This document shows, in pieces, positions 52,150 through 60,456 of a stretch of 64,000 nucleotides of DNA (the first letter of the stretch is position 1; the number at the start of each line of letters is the position of its first letter). A model generated the notes under the pieces. It was not told where the DNA came from. It did no database searches and saw only the letters and a list, made by a program, of their open reading frames with translations. This DNA comes from Pectobacterium cacticida. Its GTDB lineage: Bacteria; Pseudomonadota; Gammaproteobacteria; Enterobacterales; Enterobacteriaceae. Made by a program: the position numbers and the translations under genes. The DNA lies in assembly GCF_036885195.1 (NCBI RefSeq), contig NZ_CP133656.1, positions 3,534,001-3,598,000 of the forward strand, in the 5' to 3' direction.

Positions 52150-52464
52150 ATGCTGCGGAAGGCTTTTGTAATGTCGGTTTTCCCCGACTGCCACGACGAA
52201 TATCAGCAGCGCCATAACCCCATCTGGCCGGAATTGGCCGAAGTGCTAAAAAGCCACGGCGCACACCACTACAGCATTTTTCTGGACAAGTCGCGTAATC
52301 TGCTATTCGCCTATGTGGAAGTCGAATCAGAAGCGCGCTGGGATGCTATTGCACAAACGGAAGTCTGCCAGCGCTGGTGGAAGCATATGAGCGACGTAAT
52401 GCCCTCTAACCCCGATAACAGCCCGGTCAGTGATACGTTGGAACCCGTATTTTATCTTGATTGA
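52150..52464 (+). CDS. rhaM: L-rhamnose mutarotase RhaM
   Basis: Interconverts the alpha and beta anomers of L-rhamnose to speed entry into catabolism. The 104-residue protein has the family length and the conserved dimeric alpha-beta barrel sequence: MLRKAFVMSVFPDCHDEYQQRHNPIWPEL (quoted in part; His and Tyr near residues 15-22), SIFLDKSRNLLFAYVEVE and the C-terminal WWKHMSDVMPSNPDNSP. GAGGAGCTCAACC precedes the ATG. It is the last gene of the rhamnose operon. Confidence 0.95.
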   Translation: MLRKAFVMSVFPDCHDEYQQRHNPIWPELAEVLKSHGAHHYSIFLDKSRNLLFAYVEVESEARWDAIAQTEVCQRWWKHMSDVMPSNPDNSPVSDTLEPVFYLD

Positions 52465-52505
52465 AGAAGGCCCCTTGAGCCGCATGTTTCAATGAACAAG
52501 TCGGC

Positions 52506-52607
52506 GTCACTTAACGCATGGATCTAGGGGAACACGGCGATGAGGTTCCCGTAGAGATGCCTTACGCCGTGGTAGCCCCGACCTCGCGATCCCTAAGCGA
52601 TCGGCAT
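52506..52607. repeat. Structured dispersed repeat, copy 2
   Basis: Full-length match to 29234-29336. Internal pairings are GGGAAC with GTTCCC and CACGGCG with CGCCGTG; in the other copy the second stem is kept by a G-T pair. The core AACACGGCGATGAGGTTCCC and ACGCCGTGGTAGCCCC are best conserved. It lies just past rhaM and well upstream of the chemoreceptor. Confidence 0.65.
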
Positions 52608-52887
52608 TCATAACATCGGCATTCATATCTATGAGCGCCGACGCAGTGACACCCTGCCAACATTTTACTGCCCCGATCTCGCCGAATCCTGTCTAGCGCC
52701 ACCGCACGTTGTCTCCATGAAGGTAAAAATTAATACCTCTTAATGTGTATTAATCGTTAACAATGTTATTGCAAAGTAATGATTGATACGCTTATAACTC
52801 ATTGAATAATTGAATTTATTTATTAAGTTACCAGGTGGTAGACAAAATAAAGCGAACTTTTTTTACAGAGAATGCTGAAGTCAGCGC

Positions 52888-52914
52888 TAAACCATTGCTT
52901 CATGAAGCCGAAAC
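52888..52914 (+). promoter_or_regulatory. Sigma-28 (FliA) promoter of the chemoreceptor gene
   Basis: TAAA (52888-52891), a 15-base spacer and GCCGAAAC (52907-52914) match the FliA consensus TAAA-N15-GCCGATAA at all but two positions. It is 76 bases upstream of the start codon. Confidence 0.75.
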
Positions 52915-52989
52915 TACAATAACTCACTGTTTATTTTTACAAACTGCACCTGTCAGGAACGGACCGTTTGCAGCTTATGGAGCACGCTC

Positions 52990-54939
52990 ATGAAATCCCT
53001 TCATCACATCTCGATCCGTAGTAAGCTCATTCTTGCGCTTCTTCCTCCTCTCCTTGCCTTGTTATGGTTCAGCTTGTCTGGCGTTATGGAGCGTCGCGAC
53101 ACCGAAAATGAGATGATCCGTATGGCGAAACTCATTGCGCTGGCGCGTGATGCGGGCGAATTTGCCCACCAGCTACAGCGGGAGCGCGGATTAAGCGCCG
53201 GATATTTTGGCAGCCAGGGGAAAAACTTTGGTGCGGAACTCACCACTCAGCGCCAGGAGACCGATCGCGCGCAACAGGTACTGGCGCGCACTACCGCAGG
53301 CCTGACCCAGGATGAACTGGGATCGGCGGTTAGCAAAGATCTCGATAACATCATGCAGAATGCGCAGCAAATTGACGAATATCGCCGCAATGTCGATAAC
53401 CTGTCGATATCCGTTACACAGGCGCTTGGCTACTATTCCGATTCCGTTAGTTATCTGCTGAATATTGTCGGGGATATGACCCACCTGGTCAGCGACGGTG
53501 GTATCGCCCAGCGGCTGGCCGCTTATTACAGCTTGTTGAACGTTAAGGAGCAGGCCGGCCTCGAACGCGCCGTGCTCTCCAACGCATTCTCAGCCAATCG
53601 TTTTACTGACGGCATGTTTGAACGGCTGAACCAAATGGTCGGTAAAGGGGAAGCGTATACCGCCGCCTACAACATGTTCGCCAACCCCGACCTGCGTCAG
53701 GCGTTTGAACAAGCACTGGCCACTCCTTCCGTCCAGCTCGCGCGCCAAATGCGCGATAAGGCCATCGCTTCTCCCGATGGCAATTTCAATATCGACGCCA
53801 GTGAGTGGTTTAACCAGCAAACGGCGAAAATCGATGAGTTGAAAAAGATTGAGCAGCTTGCCGCCCTCGATCTGGCCACTCAGGTGAGCGCTTTATCCGC
53901 CGATGCACGCCGTTCCTGGATGAGCTATCTGGCGGGCGCCCTGATTTCTTTACTCATGGCGTTCGGTTTAGCATCAATGATTATGCGCAGTATCAGCGAT
54001 CAACTTCAGAACACACTGATCACCATTCGCGAAATGGGCGGCGATCTGACGCGCCGCCTGCGCGTGCCGGGAACTGACGAACTTTCGCAACTGAATCAGG
54101 CCTATAACGCCGCGCTGGAAAATATCGCCAACATGGTGGTGAGTGTTAAACAGAGTTCACAAACCATTGGTCGCGCCAGCAGCGAGATCGCCAACGGCAA
54201 TCAGGATCTCGCCCAGCGTACCGAAGAACAATCCGCCTCGCTGGTACAAACGGCCAGCAGCATGGAGGAGATTACCGTCACGGTAAAACAAACCGCCGAT
54301 TTTGCCGGGCAGGCGCGCCAATTGACCACGGAAGTCGACGATCAAGCTCGCCGTGTTGGAACCATCACCGAAGCGGCCAGCGCCGCGATGGAAAGTATTC
54401 AAAATGCCAGTCAACGCGTAACGGCGGTCGTTACCGCCATCGACGCCATTGCCTTCCAGACTAACCTCCTGGCGCTAAACGCCGCCGTAGAGGCTGCGCG
54501 AGCGGGGCAACATGGTCGCGGATTTTCGGTTGTCGCCGCGGAAGTTCGCCAGTTATCGCAGCGTAGCGCCGACGAAGCGGGTAAAATCCGTACGCTCATC
54601 GCCGACAGTATTGCTAGCGTCAGTGAAGGGTCGAAGCTGGTGAACCAATCCAATCAGGGAATTAATGAGATCGTCAATGGCACACGCAAAGTACGCGATC
54701 TGGTTAATGAAATCGCCGTCGCGGCTGATGAACAATCGCTGGGTATCGCGCAAATTAACGAAGCGCTTAGCCAACTGGAAATGGTAACTCAACAAAATGC
54801 CACGCTGGTTTCGCAGGCTTCTGTCGCCAGTCAACTACTGGATGAACAGGCGATTGAGATGGAGTCACTGGTGAGCCGCTTCAAGGTTGATGACAGCGCG
54901 GTCGTGTCGCCGTCACAGCACGCGCTGTTATCCAGATAG
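52990..54939 (+). CDS. Methyl-accepting chemotaxis protein with NIT sensor domain
   Basis: A 649-residue transmembrane chemoreceptor. Order: membrane segment (about residues 11-31), periplasmic NIT (nitrate/nitrite sensing) domain (about 50-300) with FAHQLQRERGLSAGYFGSQG (about 57-76) and SNAFSANRF, second membrane segment (about 313-333), HAMP (about 334-388, ending DELSQLNQAYN), and a cytoplasmic signalling domain with the hairpin tip AIDAIAFQTNLLALNAAVEAARAG (quoted in part). It lacks the C-terminal NWETF-type CheR-binding pentapeptide seen in some receptors. A FliA promoter supports co-expression with flagella. Ligand is likely nitrate or nitrite from the domain name, not proven. Confidence 0.93.
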   Translation: MKSLHHISIRSKLILALLPPLLALLWFSLSGVMERRDTENEMIRMAKLIALARDAGEFAHQLQRERGLSAGYFGSQGKNFGAELTTQRQETDRAQQVLARTTAGLTQDELGSAVSKDLDNIMQNAQQIDEYRRNVDNLSISVTQALGYYSDSVSYLLNIVGDMTHLVSDGGIAQRLAAYYSLLNVKEQAGLERAVLSNAFSANRFTDGMFERLNQMVGKGEAYTAAYNMFANPDLRQAFEQALATPSVQLARQMRDKAIASPDGNFNIDASEWFNQQTAKIDELKKIEQLAALDLATQVSALSADARRSWMSYLAGALISLLMAFGLASMIMRSISDQLQNTLITIREMGGDLTRRLRVPGTDELSQLNQAYNAALENIANMVVSVKQSSQTIGRASSEIANGNQDLAQRTEEQSASLVQTASSMEEITVTVKQTADFAGQARQLTTEVDDQARRVGTITEAASAAMESIQNASQRVTAVVTAIDAIAFQTNLLALNAAVEAARAGQHGRGFSVVAAEVRQLSQRSADEAGKIRTLIADSIASVSEGSKLVNQSNQGINEIVNGTRKVRDLVNEIAVAADEQSLGIAQINEALSQLEMVTQQNATLVSQASVASQLLDEQAIEMESLVSRFKVDDSAVVSPSQHALLSR

Positions 54940-54988
54940 CATTAACCAAGAAGTCACGCTAACCACCGTTTCGCCATGAAATCACGAC

Positions 54989-55018
54989 GCCATCTACGCC
55001 TCCCAGGCGGCTGATGGC
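54989..55018 (+). terminator. Hairpin after the chemoreceptor gene
   Basis: GCCATC (54989-54994) and GATGGC (55013-55018) can pair, with an inner CGCC-TCCCA-GGCGG type stem. It starts 50 bases after the stop. There is no U tract, so confidence is low. Confidence 0.35.
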
Positions 55019-55217
55019 GCCTTCAGCCACGCGCAATGTTGTCCGCACAGATTTACCCATGCCGCACTAAACCCATTATCAGCCTAGATATTCTGGGTAA
55101 AGATTTTCTTACGAATAAACATTCTCTCTGTTTTTTGCAGTAGGTTACTCTTAATTCGCACATCGTTCATGCATGTGCCCTTTACCACCCTGAACTCAGC
55201 ACTGATTGCCCAGGAAT

Positions 55218-56063
55218 ATGATGATGAACAACGCGAAACTTCCCTACCAGCAGATCGGAGAATGGTCGATCACCGCTATCAGTGACGGATACCTTTCCGC
55301 AAGCCTCGACCTACTGACCAACATAGATCCGCAGGAAGCGATCAGGTTGCAAGAGGACGCGGGGATCCGCGATCCCGCCGCAATCCACATCAACTGTTAT
55401 CTGATCAGAGGAAACGGCCACACGATACTTATTGATGCTGGCGCGGGTAGCGCCAGGCCATTGAGCGGCAAACTCATCGCCAATCTTGCGGCGGCAGGCG
55501 TGCACCCATCCGACATTGATACTCTCCTCCTGACCCATGCGCACCCCGATCATATCGGCGGTTTACTGGATTCAACGGGGCAAGCTATCTTCCCCAATGC
55601 CGAGTTGGTCGTCCACCAGCATGAAGTTTCCTTCTGGGAGGATGACGCCCATCTCAGCCGGGCAAACGAACGCACGCGTGGTAGCTTCCTACTGGCCCGG
55701 CAGGTGTTTGCAGGCTATCGGGAAAGGCTCCGCCTCTATACGCAAGGTGACGTGCTACCCGGTATCAGCGCGATGCCGCTTCCAGGCCATACCGCCGGAC
55801 ATTCGGGTTATCACCTCGAATCGAATGGTCATCGCGCATTAATTTGGGGTGATATCGTGCATTTCCCTCAAATCCAGATCGCTCACCCCTCGGCATCGAT
55901 CGCCTTCGACCAAGACCCAACCCTTGCCGTCGCTACGCGATCGAAACTGTTGGATATCGTGAGTGCCGACAAGATCCTGATTGCTGGTATGCACCTCGGT
56001 GAACTCGGATTCGCGCATATCGGCCGGACGAGCGGGCGCTACGAGATCCTTTACGAGGTTTAA
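55218..56063 (+). CDS. MBL-fold metallo-hydrolase
   Basis: A metallo-beta-lactamase-fold hydrolase of about 281 residues. Metal ligands are complete: LLTHAHPDHIGGLL (H-x-H-x-D-H, about residues 104-117), PLPGHTAGHSGYHL (His), LIWGDIVHF (Asp) and AGMHLGELGF (His). This set is shared by lactonases, glyoxalase II-like enzymes and many others, so the substrate cannot be named. Three consecutive ATGs start at 55218, 55221 and 55224 after AGGA (55212-55215); the second or third is best spaced. There is no signal peptide, so it should be cytoplasmic. It is convergent with the serine hydrolase. Confidence 0.85.
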   Translation: MMMNNAKLPYQQIGEWSITAISDGYLSASLDLLTNIDPQEAIRLQEDAGIRDPAAIHINCYLIRGNGHTILIDAGAGSARPLSGKLIANLAAAGVHPSDIDTLLLTHAHPDHIGGLLDSTGQAIFPNAELVVHQHEVSFWEDDAHLSRANERTRGSFLLARQVFAGYRERLRLYTQGDVLPGISAMPLPGHTAGHSGYHLESNGHRALIWGDIVHFPQIQIAHPSASIAFDQDPTLAVATRSKLLDIVSADKILIAGMHLGELGFAHIGRTSGRYEILYEV

Positions 56064-56230
56064 ATCGGCAAAAACCGGCGCAAATAGGCCAGTCGTTCGA
56101 TTAACGCCGCCAACAGGTCGCGTGCCTCTCGGGTGCTAGGCATTCGGTGTCGATGTGGGTCAGGAGGGATCGTCCAGCGAGGAACCGCGGCGACACGCGA
56201 CAGCCGCCATGCGTGCGGGTAGAGTCTTCA

Positions 56231-57421
56231 TCATCGCGCCTCCAGTGCGCCATAAATGGCATCGCGCAGGTCGGTGACGAAGCGTCCAGACATGCCTTCA
56301 TACAGCGTATTGGTGAGGGCGACGACGCTCAGCGCTTGAGCTCGATCCACAAACCAGGAATGGCCGTAGACGCCGCCCCAGCGCCAGGTGCCTACCGATT
56401 CGGGAGAGGCGGCCAATGTCGGATCGAGCAAGACCGAGAATCCCAGCCCGAAACCGAATCCCGGCGCATCAGGCACGCCATGTCCGGCTGTCTGATCCCG
56501 CGCCATCTCCTCAATCAGTGCGTTGGGCAGTAACGCGCCATTCCCCTGACGCAAAGCTTCCAGCAGACGCAAAAAATCGGGCGCCGTCCCCGCCATGCCC
56601 CCACCACCCGAAGGAAAGGCTTGCGGATCGAAGATACGCGACGGGCTGTAAGTTATCCCCATTGCGTCCTCGGAAGCTGAAACCGTCTCCCCCTCGGCCA
56701 ACGGGTGCGGCTGCGGCGTGTCGTTGACATAGGCCGTCGCCACGCGCTGGGGATCGCGAGCGACAAAATCGGTATCGATCATGCCCAGGGGGCCAGTCAC
56801 GAGTTGGCGTACGGCGTCGTCCAACGTCGTGCCGTGAACGCGCGCGATGAGCGCGCCCAGCACGTCCGTCGCCAGTGAATAAGCCCAAGACGTGCCGGGT
56901 TTATACAACAGCGGTACGCTGGCGAGGCGGCGTAGATTTTCCGCCAAACTGATATCAGACTTATCTATGCCGTCCGACACGCCAGCGCGGGCGTAAGCGT
57001 CGGTATCGTCGGCGGTAAGGAAGCGGTAGCCAAGACCCGCCGTATGGCTAAGCAACTGCCGTACGGTAATGCGCGCCGGGCTGCCATCCGCCAGCCGCGG
57101 CTGAAATTCTGGTAGCCAGCGTTCGATACTCGCATCCAGACCGAGTCGCCCTTGCGCTACCAGCATCATTGCCGCAGTGGAAACGATGGGCTTGCTTACC
57201 GAAGCCAAGCGAAACACCGTTTCAGCGCTCATCGGTCGTTTGCTTTCACGATCGGCAAGACCCGCCGCCTGCTGGTGGATCAAGTGGCCATCGCGCGCCA
57301 CGAGGATGACAGTACCGACCAACCGCTGGTCATCCAGCGCCTGTTGCACAACGGCCTGGATACGTTCGGACAAGTGCGCAGGTGGGGCACCTCGACGCAG
57401 CGGAAATAGGGAACGCGCCAT
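56231..57421 (-). CDS. Serine hydrolase, class C beta-lactamase-related
   Basis: A 396-residue protein of the beta-lactamase/penicillin-binding family (Pfam Beta-lactamase, EstB/AmpC-like). The nucleophile motif SVSK (S-x-x-K) is at about residues 75-78 in FRLASVSKPIVS, and the Tyr motif is YSLATDVLG (about 180). The third motif region is GGVYGHSWFVD. No signal peptide is visible, so a periplasmic beta-lactamase role is unlikely; esterase or peptidase activity is more probable. ATG 57421 is preceded by GAGG at suitable spacing. The gene looks richer in G+C than its neighbours, suggesting acquisition by transfer, although this was judged only by eye. Confidence 0.85.
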   Translation of the reverse strand: MARSLFPLRRGAPPAHLSERIQAVVQQALDDQRLVGTVILVARDGHLIHQQAAGLADRESKRPMSAETVFRLASVSKPIVSTAAMMLVAQGRLGLDASIERWLPEFQPRLADGSPARITVRQLLSHTAGLGYRFLTADDTDAYARAGVSDGIDKSDISLAENLRRLASVPLLYKPGTSWAYSLATDVLGALIARVHGTTLDDAVRQLVTGPLGMIDTDFVARDPQRVATAYVNDTPQPHPLAEGETVSASEDAMGITYSPSRIFDPQAFPSGGGGMAGTAPDFLRLLEALRQGNGALLPNALIEEMARDQTAGHGVPDAPGFGFGLGFSVLLDPTLAASPESVGTWRWGGVYGHSWFVDRAQALSVVALTNTLYEGMSGRFVTDLRDAIYGALEAR

Positions 57422-57550
57422 AGCAAACACCTCGATTTAATGAGTCACGCCTCAATAAATAATAGAGAGCTTTCTATTGAAATAAAAATTGCGCATCGCC
57501 TGAACCAAGATACACCGTACCAAACGTCGGTACGGTGAGGGAAAAGCCAA

Positions 57551-58600
57551 TTAGGCGCTCAGCGTCGCGTTATCAATGACAAAGCGGTATTTCACATCAC
57601 CCTTGAGCATCCGCTCGTAGGCATGATTGATTTCATCCGCGCGAATCAGCTCGATATCTGCAACGATCCCGTGCTCGGCGCAGAAATCCAACATCTCCTG
57701 CGTCTCAGGAATACCGCCAATCATCGAGCCAGCCAGCGTACGGCGCTTCATGATCAGGTTGAACACATTAGGCGAAGGATGGGGTGATGCAGGCGCGCCT
57801 ACCAGCGTGAGTGCGCCATCGCGCTTCAACAGAACTAAAAACGCATCCAGGTCGTGCGGCGCGGCAACGGTGTTGAGGATAAGGTCAAAACTGCCGGCAT
57901 GCGCCGCCATTTCTTCCGCATTACGAGAAACCACCACCTCATTGGCGCCCAGCGCTTTTGCATCTTCGCGTTTAGATTCAGAGGTGGTGAACGCGACAAC
58001 ATAGGCCCCCATGGCATGCGCCAATTTGATTCCCATGTGACCTAACCCACCGATACCCACCACGCCGACTTTCTTACCCGGCCCGGCATTCCAGTGGCGC
58101 AGTGGTGAATACGTGGTAATTCCCGCACACAACAGCGGCGCGACGGCGGCTAAGTCCGCCTCGGGATGACGGACATGTAACACATAGCGTTCATGCACGA
58201 CGATGTGCTGAGAATAACCGCCGAACGTCCAGCCAGGCTCATCGGTTGTCGGGCCGTTATACGTGCCGACCATCCCGTCGCAATAGTTTTCCAAACCATC
58301 GTCACACTCTTTACAGTGGCGACAACTGTCCACGATACAGCCAACGCCAACCAGATCGCCGGTCTTAAAGGCAGACACATGTGGCCCTACCGCAGACACC
58401 CGTCCGACAATTTCGTGGCCGGGAACGCAGGGAAAATGCGTTCCTGCCCATTCAGCACGCACCTGATGCAGGTCCGAATGACAGATACCGCAATACGCAA
58501 TCTCGATTTGAACATCGTGCGCGCCTGGCGTACGTCGGACGATCTGCAATGGCTCAAGAGGTTTGTCGCCCGCATGGGCTCCATAGGCGTGTACAAGCAT
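57551..58600 (-). CDS. yahK: NADPH-dependent zinc alcohol dehydrogenase, YahK-like
   Basis: A medium-chain zinc alcohol dehydrogenase/aldehyde reductase. The 349 residues match the E. coli YahK length. Catalytic zinc: CGICHSDLHQ (about residues 37-46), GHEIVGRVSAVG (His) and LLCAGITTYSPLRHW; structural zinc: CIVDSCRHCKECDDGLENYC (about 86-105; four Cys). Nucleotide motif GVVGIGGLGHMGIKLAHAMG (about 171-190). YahK reduces a wide range of aldehydes with NADPH. It stands alone, with 130 bases to the serine hydrolase and 260 bases to the ABC transporter genes. Confidence 0.92.
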   Translation of the reverse strand: MLVHAYGAHAGDKPLEPLQIVRRTPGAHDVQIEIAYCGICHSDLHQVRAEWAGTHFPCVPGHEIVGRVSAVGPHVSAFKTGDLVGVGCIVDSCRHCKECDDGLENYCDGMVGTYNGPTTDEPGWTFGGYSQHIVVHERYVLHVRHPEADLAAVAPLLCAGITTYSPLRHWNAGPGKKVGVVGIGGLGHMGIKLAHAMGAYVVAFTTSESKREDAKALGANEVVVSRNAEEMAAHAGSFDLILNTVAAPHDLDAFLVLLKRDGALTLVGAPASPHPSPNVFNLIMKRRTLAGSMIGGIPETQEMLDFCAEHGIVADIELIRADEINHAYERMLKGDVKYRFVIDNATLSA

Positions 58601-58860
58601 GGCTATTTTCCTTTTCTGTTGAGAAACCGATCGTATAAAACAGCGATCGCGTTGTGTAACCGACCGTGTAGAAGAATCGATGACGCGAAGAAACAGGATA
58701 TTTTCCTTAATGCCAGAGTAAACAGATATAACATTTCCCCTGTTTTCTTGCCCAATTCTCCATTTTTACTTGCCCGCGCTATCCTATTACCCACCCCAGC
58801 TTGTTATATCCCGTGTAATGACCACTATGTTCTTTCTGGAACGATCGGGTTGATCCTTTT

Positions 58861-59679
58861 TTATCCGGCCATTTCGCGTTTGAAGACTTCCAGCGTATGC
58901 GCCTTGACGCGGATAAATTCAGGATCGCTCATCGCTTCCGCACCGCGTGGACGTGCTAAGTTAAATGGCACGATCTCCGACACCGTCGTGGGCCGGCGCG
59001 TTAGCAGCAGAATTTCGTCCGCCAGAAACACAGCGTCTTCCAAATCGTGCGAAACAATAACCATCGTTACACCGGTCGCCAACTGCACTTCTTGCAGTTT
59101 GTCGCGGATGAACAACGTCATTTCAAAATCCAGCGCGGAGAATGGCTCATCCAGAAACATCACCTCCGGCCCCGTTGCCAGCGCCCGCATAATACACACC
59201 GTCTGCTGCTGTCCGCCCGACAGTTCATAAGGGTAGCGTTGCAGGTCGAAACGAATATCAAACATCGCCGTCAGTTCGTCCATCCGTGTCTGAACATCCT
59301 GTTTGCGCATGCCGCTGCGCACCAGCGGGTATGCAATATTCTTCCAGGCGCTCATCCAGGGAAAAAGCGCATCACGATAATTCTGAAACACATAGCCAAT
59401 TCTGGTTTCTGCCAGCGTTTTGCCATCGAACAGGATATCGCCGCTATCAACGGGGATCAGCCCGGCAATCATGTTCATTAGCGTCGACTTACCGCAACCG
59501 TTCGGCCCGAAGATCGACACGATCTTGCCGCGTGGCAAATCCAGATTTAAGTCGGTATAGAGCGGCTGCCCTGCAAACGACTTGTTTAAACCACGGATGG
59601 TTACGTGAGTGTTCGGTGCCGGGTAAGGCGGCAACGGTATCGCCAGTTTTTCCACTGGCGCGTTATGCGATGTCATCAT
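58861..59679 (-). CDS. NitT/TauT-type ABC transporter ATP-binding protein
   Basis: The ATPase of an importer in the nitrate/taurine/sulfonate group. The 272-residue protein has Walker A FGPNGCGKSTLMN (about residues 54-66), Q loop YVFQNYRDALFPW, signature ELSGGQQQ (about 151-158), Walker B VMFLDEPFSALD and the H loop VIVSHDLEDAVF. The stretch after the signature reads TVCIMRAL where most relatives have RVAIARAL, a mild departure. The start overlaps the permease stop (ATGA), so the two are coupled. Substrate is unknown. Confidence 0.9.
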   Translation of the reverse strand: MMTSHNAPVEKLAIPLPPYPAPNTHVTIRGLNKSFAGQPLYTDLNLDLPRGKIVSIFGPNGCGKSTLMNMIAGLIPVDSGDILFDGKTLAETRIGYVFQNYRDALFPWMSAWKNIAYPLVRSGMRKQDVQTRMDELTAMFDIRFDLQRYPYELSGGQQQTVCIMRALATGPEVMFLDEPFSALDFEMTLFIRDKLQEVQLATGVTMVIVSHDLEDAVFLADEILLLTRRPTTVSEIVPFNLARPRGAEAMSDPEFIRVKAHTLEVFKREMAG

Positions 59680-60440
59680 GCCTTGCCACTCCAGTGAACA
59701 ATGCGTTTTTCTGCGATTAAAAACAGCACGTTAAGTAGATATCCCAGTGCGCCAGTAATCAGAATAGACGCGTACATATCCCGAATATTGAACACCTGCT
59801 GAGCATCGATGATGCGGTGCCCTAACCCCGTTTCGGAACCGATAAACATCTCTGCGACGATCACGATCACCAGCGCCATTGAAACGCCGGTACGCAACCC
59901 GACAAAGGTTTGCGCCAGACTTTCCAATAGCATGATGTCCTTAAAAATATGCCAGCGGGAGATCCCCATCACCTGGGCCGCCATCAGACGGGTTTTTTTG
60001 GCGTTCATAACACCATAAGCGCTGTTGAATAGAATCACCAGAACGGCGGCAAAGGCCGAGATGGCAATTTTATTTGCGTCGGTGATGCCAAAAATCAGCA
60101 AAAATAACGGGATGAGCGCTGATGATGGCGTAGATCGGAAGAAGTCGATCAGAAACTCCAGACTACGGTAGATCTTTTCATTGCTGCCCAAAATAACACC
60201 CAGCGGCACGCCGATCAGCGCAGCAAAGCCAAAAGCGGCCAGCGTGCGGTAGAGCGTTGCGCCAATATCCGTCCGCATGCTGGCATCGGCAAAGGACTGG
60301 AACAGATAGCTCAACGTGTCGATTGGTGAAGGTAATAAAATGGGATTTAACCATTTCGCGCTAACCGCCAATTGCCAAAAGAGAAAAAGCAGAATCGGGC
60401 CGACGGCGGGTAATAATTTAGACGTCCAATGCTGACGCAT
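59676..60440 (-). CDS. NitT/TauT-type ABC transporter permease
   Basis: The membrane subunit of the importer. The 254 residues have about six hydrophobic helices and the binding-protein-dependent permease signature (EAA loop) at about residues 165-190: AAQVMGISRWHIFKDIMLLES. The start region is MRQHWTSKLLPAVGPILLFLFW. It lies 17 bases after the binding-protein gene and overlaps the ATPase start by four bases, forming a three-gene operon. Confidence 0.9.
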   Translation of the reverse strand: MRQHWTSKLLPAVGPILLFLFWQLAVSAKWLNPILLPSPIDTLSYLFQSFADASMRTDIGATLYRTLAAFGFAALIGVPLGVILGSNEKIYRSLEFLIDFFRSTPSSALIPLFLLIFGITDANKIAISAFAAVLVILFNSAYGVMNAKKTRLMAAQVMGISRWHIFKDIMLLESLAQTFVGLRTGVSMALVIVIVAEMFIGSETGLGHRIIDAQQVFNIRDMYASILITGALGYLLNVLFLIAEKRIVHWSGKA

Positions 60441-60456
60441 AACCGCATCTCCTCTC

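Larger units (their letters stand above)
52465..52989. other. Intergenic region between rhaM and the chemoreceptor gene
   Basis: About 525 bases without a gene. It contains the second copy of a 102-bp structured repeat (52506-52607), an AT-rich segment (52725-52860) and a sigma-28 type promoter (52888-52914) for the chemoreceptor. Confidence 0.65.

Noticed and set aside
55218..56063. Naming the MBL-fold protein an AHL lactonase
   Set aside because: The H-x-H-x-D-H set is common to many MBL enzymes; no lactonase-specific feature could be seen.
56231..57421. Calling the serine hydrolase an AmpC beta-lactamase
   Set aside because: No signal peptide and a divergent third motif (GHSW instead of K-T/S-G); an esterase or peptidase is more likely.
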